From positions 17,372 through 81,371 of the forward strand of contig NZ_CAJURR010000008.1 in assembly GCF_910589175.1 (NCBI RefSeq): a stretch of 64,000 nucleotides of DNA, in the 5' to 3' direction. Shown in pieces: positions 63,025-64,000 of the stretch. Both the position numbers and the translations under genes were made by a program. Numbering within the stretch: position 1 is the first letter of the stretch; every line of letters starts with the position of its first letter. The notes below the pieces were generated by a model, which was given only the letters and a program-made list of their open reading frames with translations, ran no database searches and was not told the DNA's origin. Origin of the DNA: an uncultured Lactobacillus sp. Lineage in GTDB: Bacteria; Bacillota; Bacilli; Lactobacillales; Lactobacillaceae.

Positions 63025-63462
63025 TTACTTTCTAACGTCTACTTTTGGTTTAGTAGTTTTAATTTTTCTAAAGGTAAGTAACTTATTAATTACAAATTGG
63101 ATCAAGGTAGCGATAAATGTAGAAACAGCCTTTACAATCAATTGATTATAGCCAAGTTGAGTTACAAAAATAAATAGGCAGACAGTTGTAAACAAAGTTG
63201 TAATTTGTCCTACTAAATAATAGGAAATAAATCTTACTAATAATTTATCGTGAACCTTAAAGTTAAGAAAACTATTCCAGAAAAAGTTGTTGATCAACCC
63301 ACAAGATGATGAAATAAAATTAGCTACTTCGACTTGCATCTTAAAGTGAGTTAGAATGGCAAAAATTCCAAAGTCAACACCTAATCCCAACACACCAATT
63401 AATACATAAATTATTAACTGTCGCAAGTCTTCATTATGAAGTATTCTTTTAAAAATACCCAC
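63025..63462 (-). CDS. GtrA-family membrane protein
   Basis: 145 residues, four membrane helices, GtrA/GtcA family with IYVLIGVLGLGVDFGIF and the C-terminal FVINKLLTFRK. Proposed to flip the lipid-linked sugar made by the adjacent GT2 enzyme. GTG start with GAAGGG about 11 bases upstream. First of a two-gene operon; the third partner, a membrane GT-C transferase, is not in the window. Confidence 0.9.
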   Translation of the reverse strand: MGIFKRILHNEDLRQLIIYVLIGVLGLGVDFGIFAILTHFKMQVEVANFISSSCGLINNFFWNSFLNFKVHDKLLVRFISYYLVGQITTLFTTVCLFIFVTQLGYNQLIVKAVSTFIATLIQFVINKLLTFRKIKTTKPKVDVRK

Positions 63463-63530
63463 GGCTTATTTTCCCTTCTTTAATCAATCATTACTTATTT
63501 TAAACTAATTCTTTTTAAAATACTTTCTTT

Positions 63531-63559
63531 TTGACAAATTATTAATAATTTAATACAAT
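63531..63559 (+). promoter_or_regulatory. rpsN promoter
   Basis: -35 TTGACA (63531-63536), 17 bases, -10 TACAAT (63554-63559), giving a leader of about 80 bases. No Zur-type palindrome recognised in it. Confidence 0.8.
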
Positions 63560-63645
63560 ATACTTACTTTAAGTTAGCTCAAATTAGTCATTCTTTATTC
63601 TTAATTAAACTATTTTTTATACTCTATATTCGAAAGGAAAGATAT

Positions 63646-63903
63646 ATGGCAAAAAAATCCAAAATCGTTAAGGCTGCTAAGCAGCGTGAATTAATCAAGA
63701 AATACTATGAATTAAAAGAAGCTGGTGACTTAGAAGCATTAGCAAAATTACCGCTTGATGCTCACCCAACTCACTACCATAACCGTGATTTACATGATGG
63801 TAGACCACATGGCTATATGCGTAAGTTTGGCATGTCACGTTTACGCTTTAAAGAATTAGCACACAAGGGACAACTTCCTGGTGTGCGCAAAGCTAGTTGG
63901 TAA
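63646..63903 (+). CDS. rpsN: 30S ribosomal protein S14, zinc-free form
   Basis: 85 residues. Conserved C-terminal half with [20 protein letters not shown] and [18 protein letters not shown]; no CxxC pairs, so this is the C-minus form. In Firmicutes a zinc-free S14 often backs up a zinc-ribbon S14 in the main ribosomal operon when zinc is scarce. It stands alone, as expected for a paralogue. Slightly shorter than the usual 89 residues. GAAAGGAAAGATAT precedes the ATG. Confidence 0.93.
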   Translation: MAKKSKIVKAAKQRELIKKYYELKEAGDLEALAKLPLDAHPTHYHNRDLHDGRPHGYMRKFGMSRLRFKELAHKGQLPGVRKASW

Positions 63904-64000
63904 AATTATAAGACTAGTTCTTAGTTAAATCAAAATTTAAACATACGCTGATTGTAAAATTAAATTGAACACTTGATAAAAAATAAAAAGTCCATTCGGA
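63904..64000. other. Window end, non-coding
   Basis: AT-rich with no gene seen. The last bases (AAAAAGTCC) could be the first arm of a terminator cut by the window edge; this cannot be verified. Confidence 0.3.

Overview
The window looks like chromosome of a low-GC Firmicute of the genus Lactobacillus, most likely the L. johnsonii / L. gasseri group. The reasons are the AT-rich coding sequence, AGGAGG-type ribosome binding sites, the housekeeping order (rpoE-pyrG-murA; purR-glmU-prs; metG-tatD-rnmV-rsmA-veg), sugar phosphotransferase and maltodextrin gene clusters, and cytosolic C1-type aminopeptidases. The species name is an inference from gene content. I see no insertion sequence, prophage or CRISPR array, and essentially no long non-coding DNA: the largest gene-free stretch is about 300 bases and is filled by a riboswitch.

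Layout. 1-7.1 kb: purine permease, murA, pyrG behind a CTP-sensing attenuator, rpoE, a DUF1934 gene and an HD-domain dNTPase. 7.1-21 kb: a complete maltodextrin module read on the minus strand: LacI-type regulator, alpha-glucosidase, neopullulanase, maltose phosphorylase, beta-phosphoglucomutase, MsmK/MalEFG ABC importer and a second alpha-glucosidase. Two promoters share the same operator plus cre arrangement. 21-33.5 kb: housekeeping block (prs, glmU, purR, veg, rsmA, rnmV, tatD, metG), a Mg2+ riboswitch (M-box) reading into a degenerate P-type ATPase, then a TPM-domain protein, comEB, trpS, an SRAP protein and tRNA-Gly.

34.3-46.5 kb: beta-glucoside utilisation: a ROK kinase, three GH1 6-phospho-beta-glucosidases, two cellobiose-type PTS IIC proteins, one IIA and one IIB, two GntR/UTRA regulators and three poorly known accessory proteins. 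Several promoters carry cre-like sites, so CcpA control is likely. 46.6-52.5 kb: Hsp20 with a CIRCE-like operator, a GreA-family factor, a Ser/Asn-rich lipoprotein, two C1 peptidases, an HD hydrolase and an MqsR/MqsA-like toxin-antitoxin pair behind a long inverted repeat.

52.6-64 kb: tRNA-Thr, tyrS under a T-box, then a cell-envelope operon (LytR-CpsA-Psr protein, PlsY, and a 977-residue LTA-synthase-like protein with an extra membrane domain), an aldose epimerase, a GRP-family sugar transporter, a GT2/GtrA pair and a zinc-free ribosomal protein S14.

Most notable: (1) the M-box-controlled P-type ATPase remnant that has lost the DKTGT domain and also altered its TGE and PExLP motifs, yet stays open; (2) the MqsRA-like module and its inverted repeat; (3) paired MalR operators upstream of -35, an activator-like position; (4) Asp in place of the fosfomycin-target Cys in MurA; (5) the pyrG reiterative-transcription attenuator; (6) the oversized LTA-synthase-like protein; (7) an orphan promoter-terminator unit that could make a small RNA.
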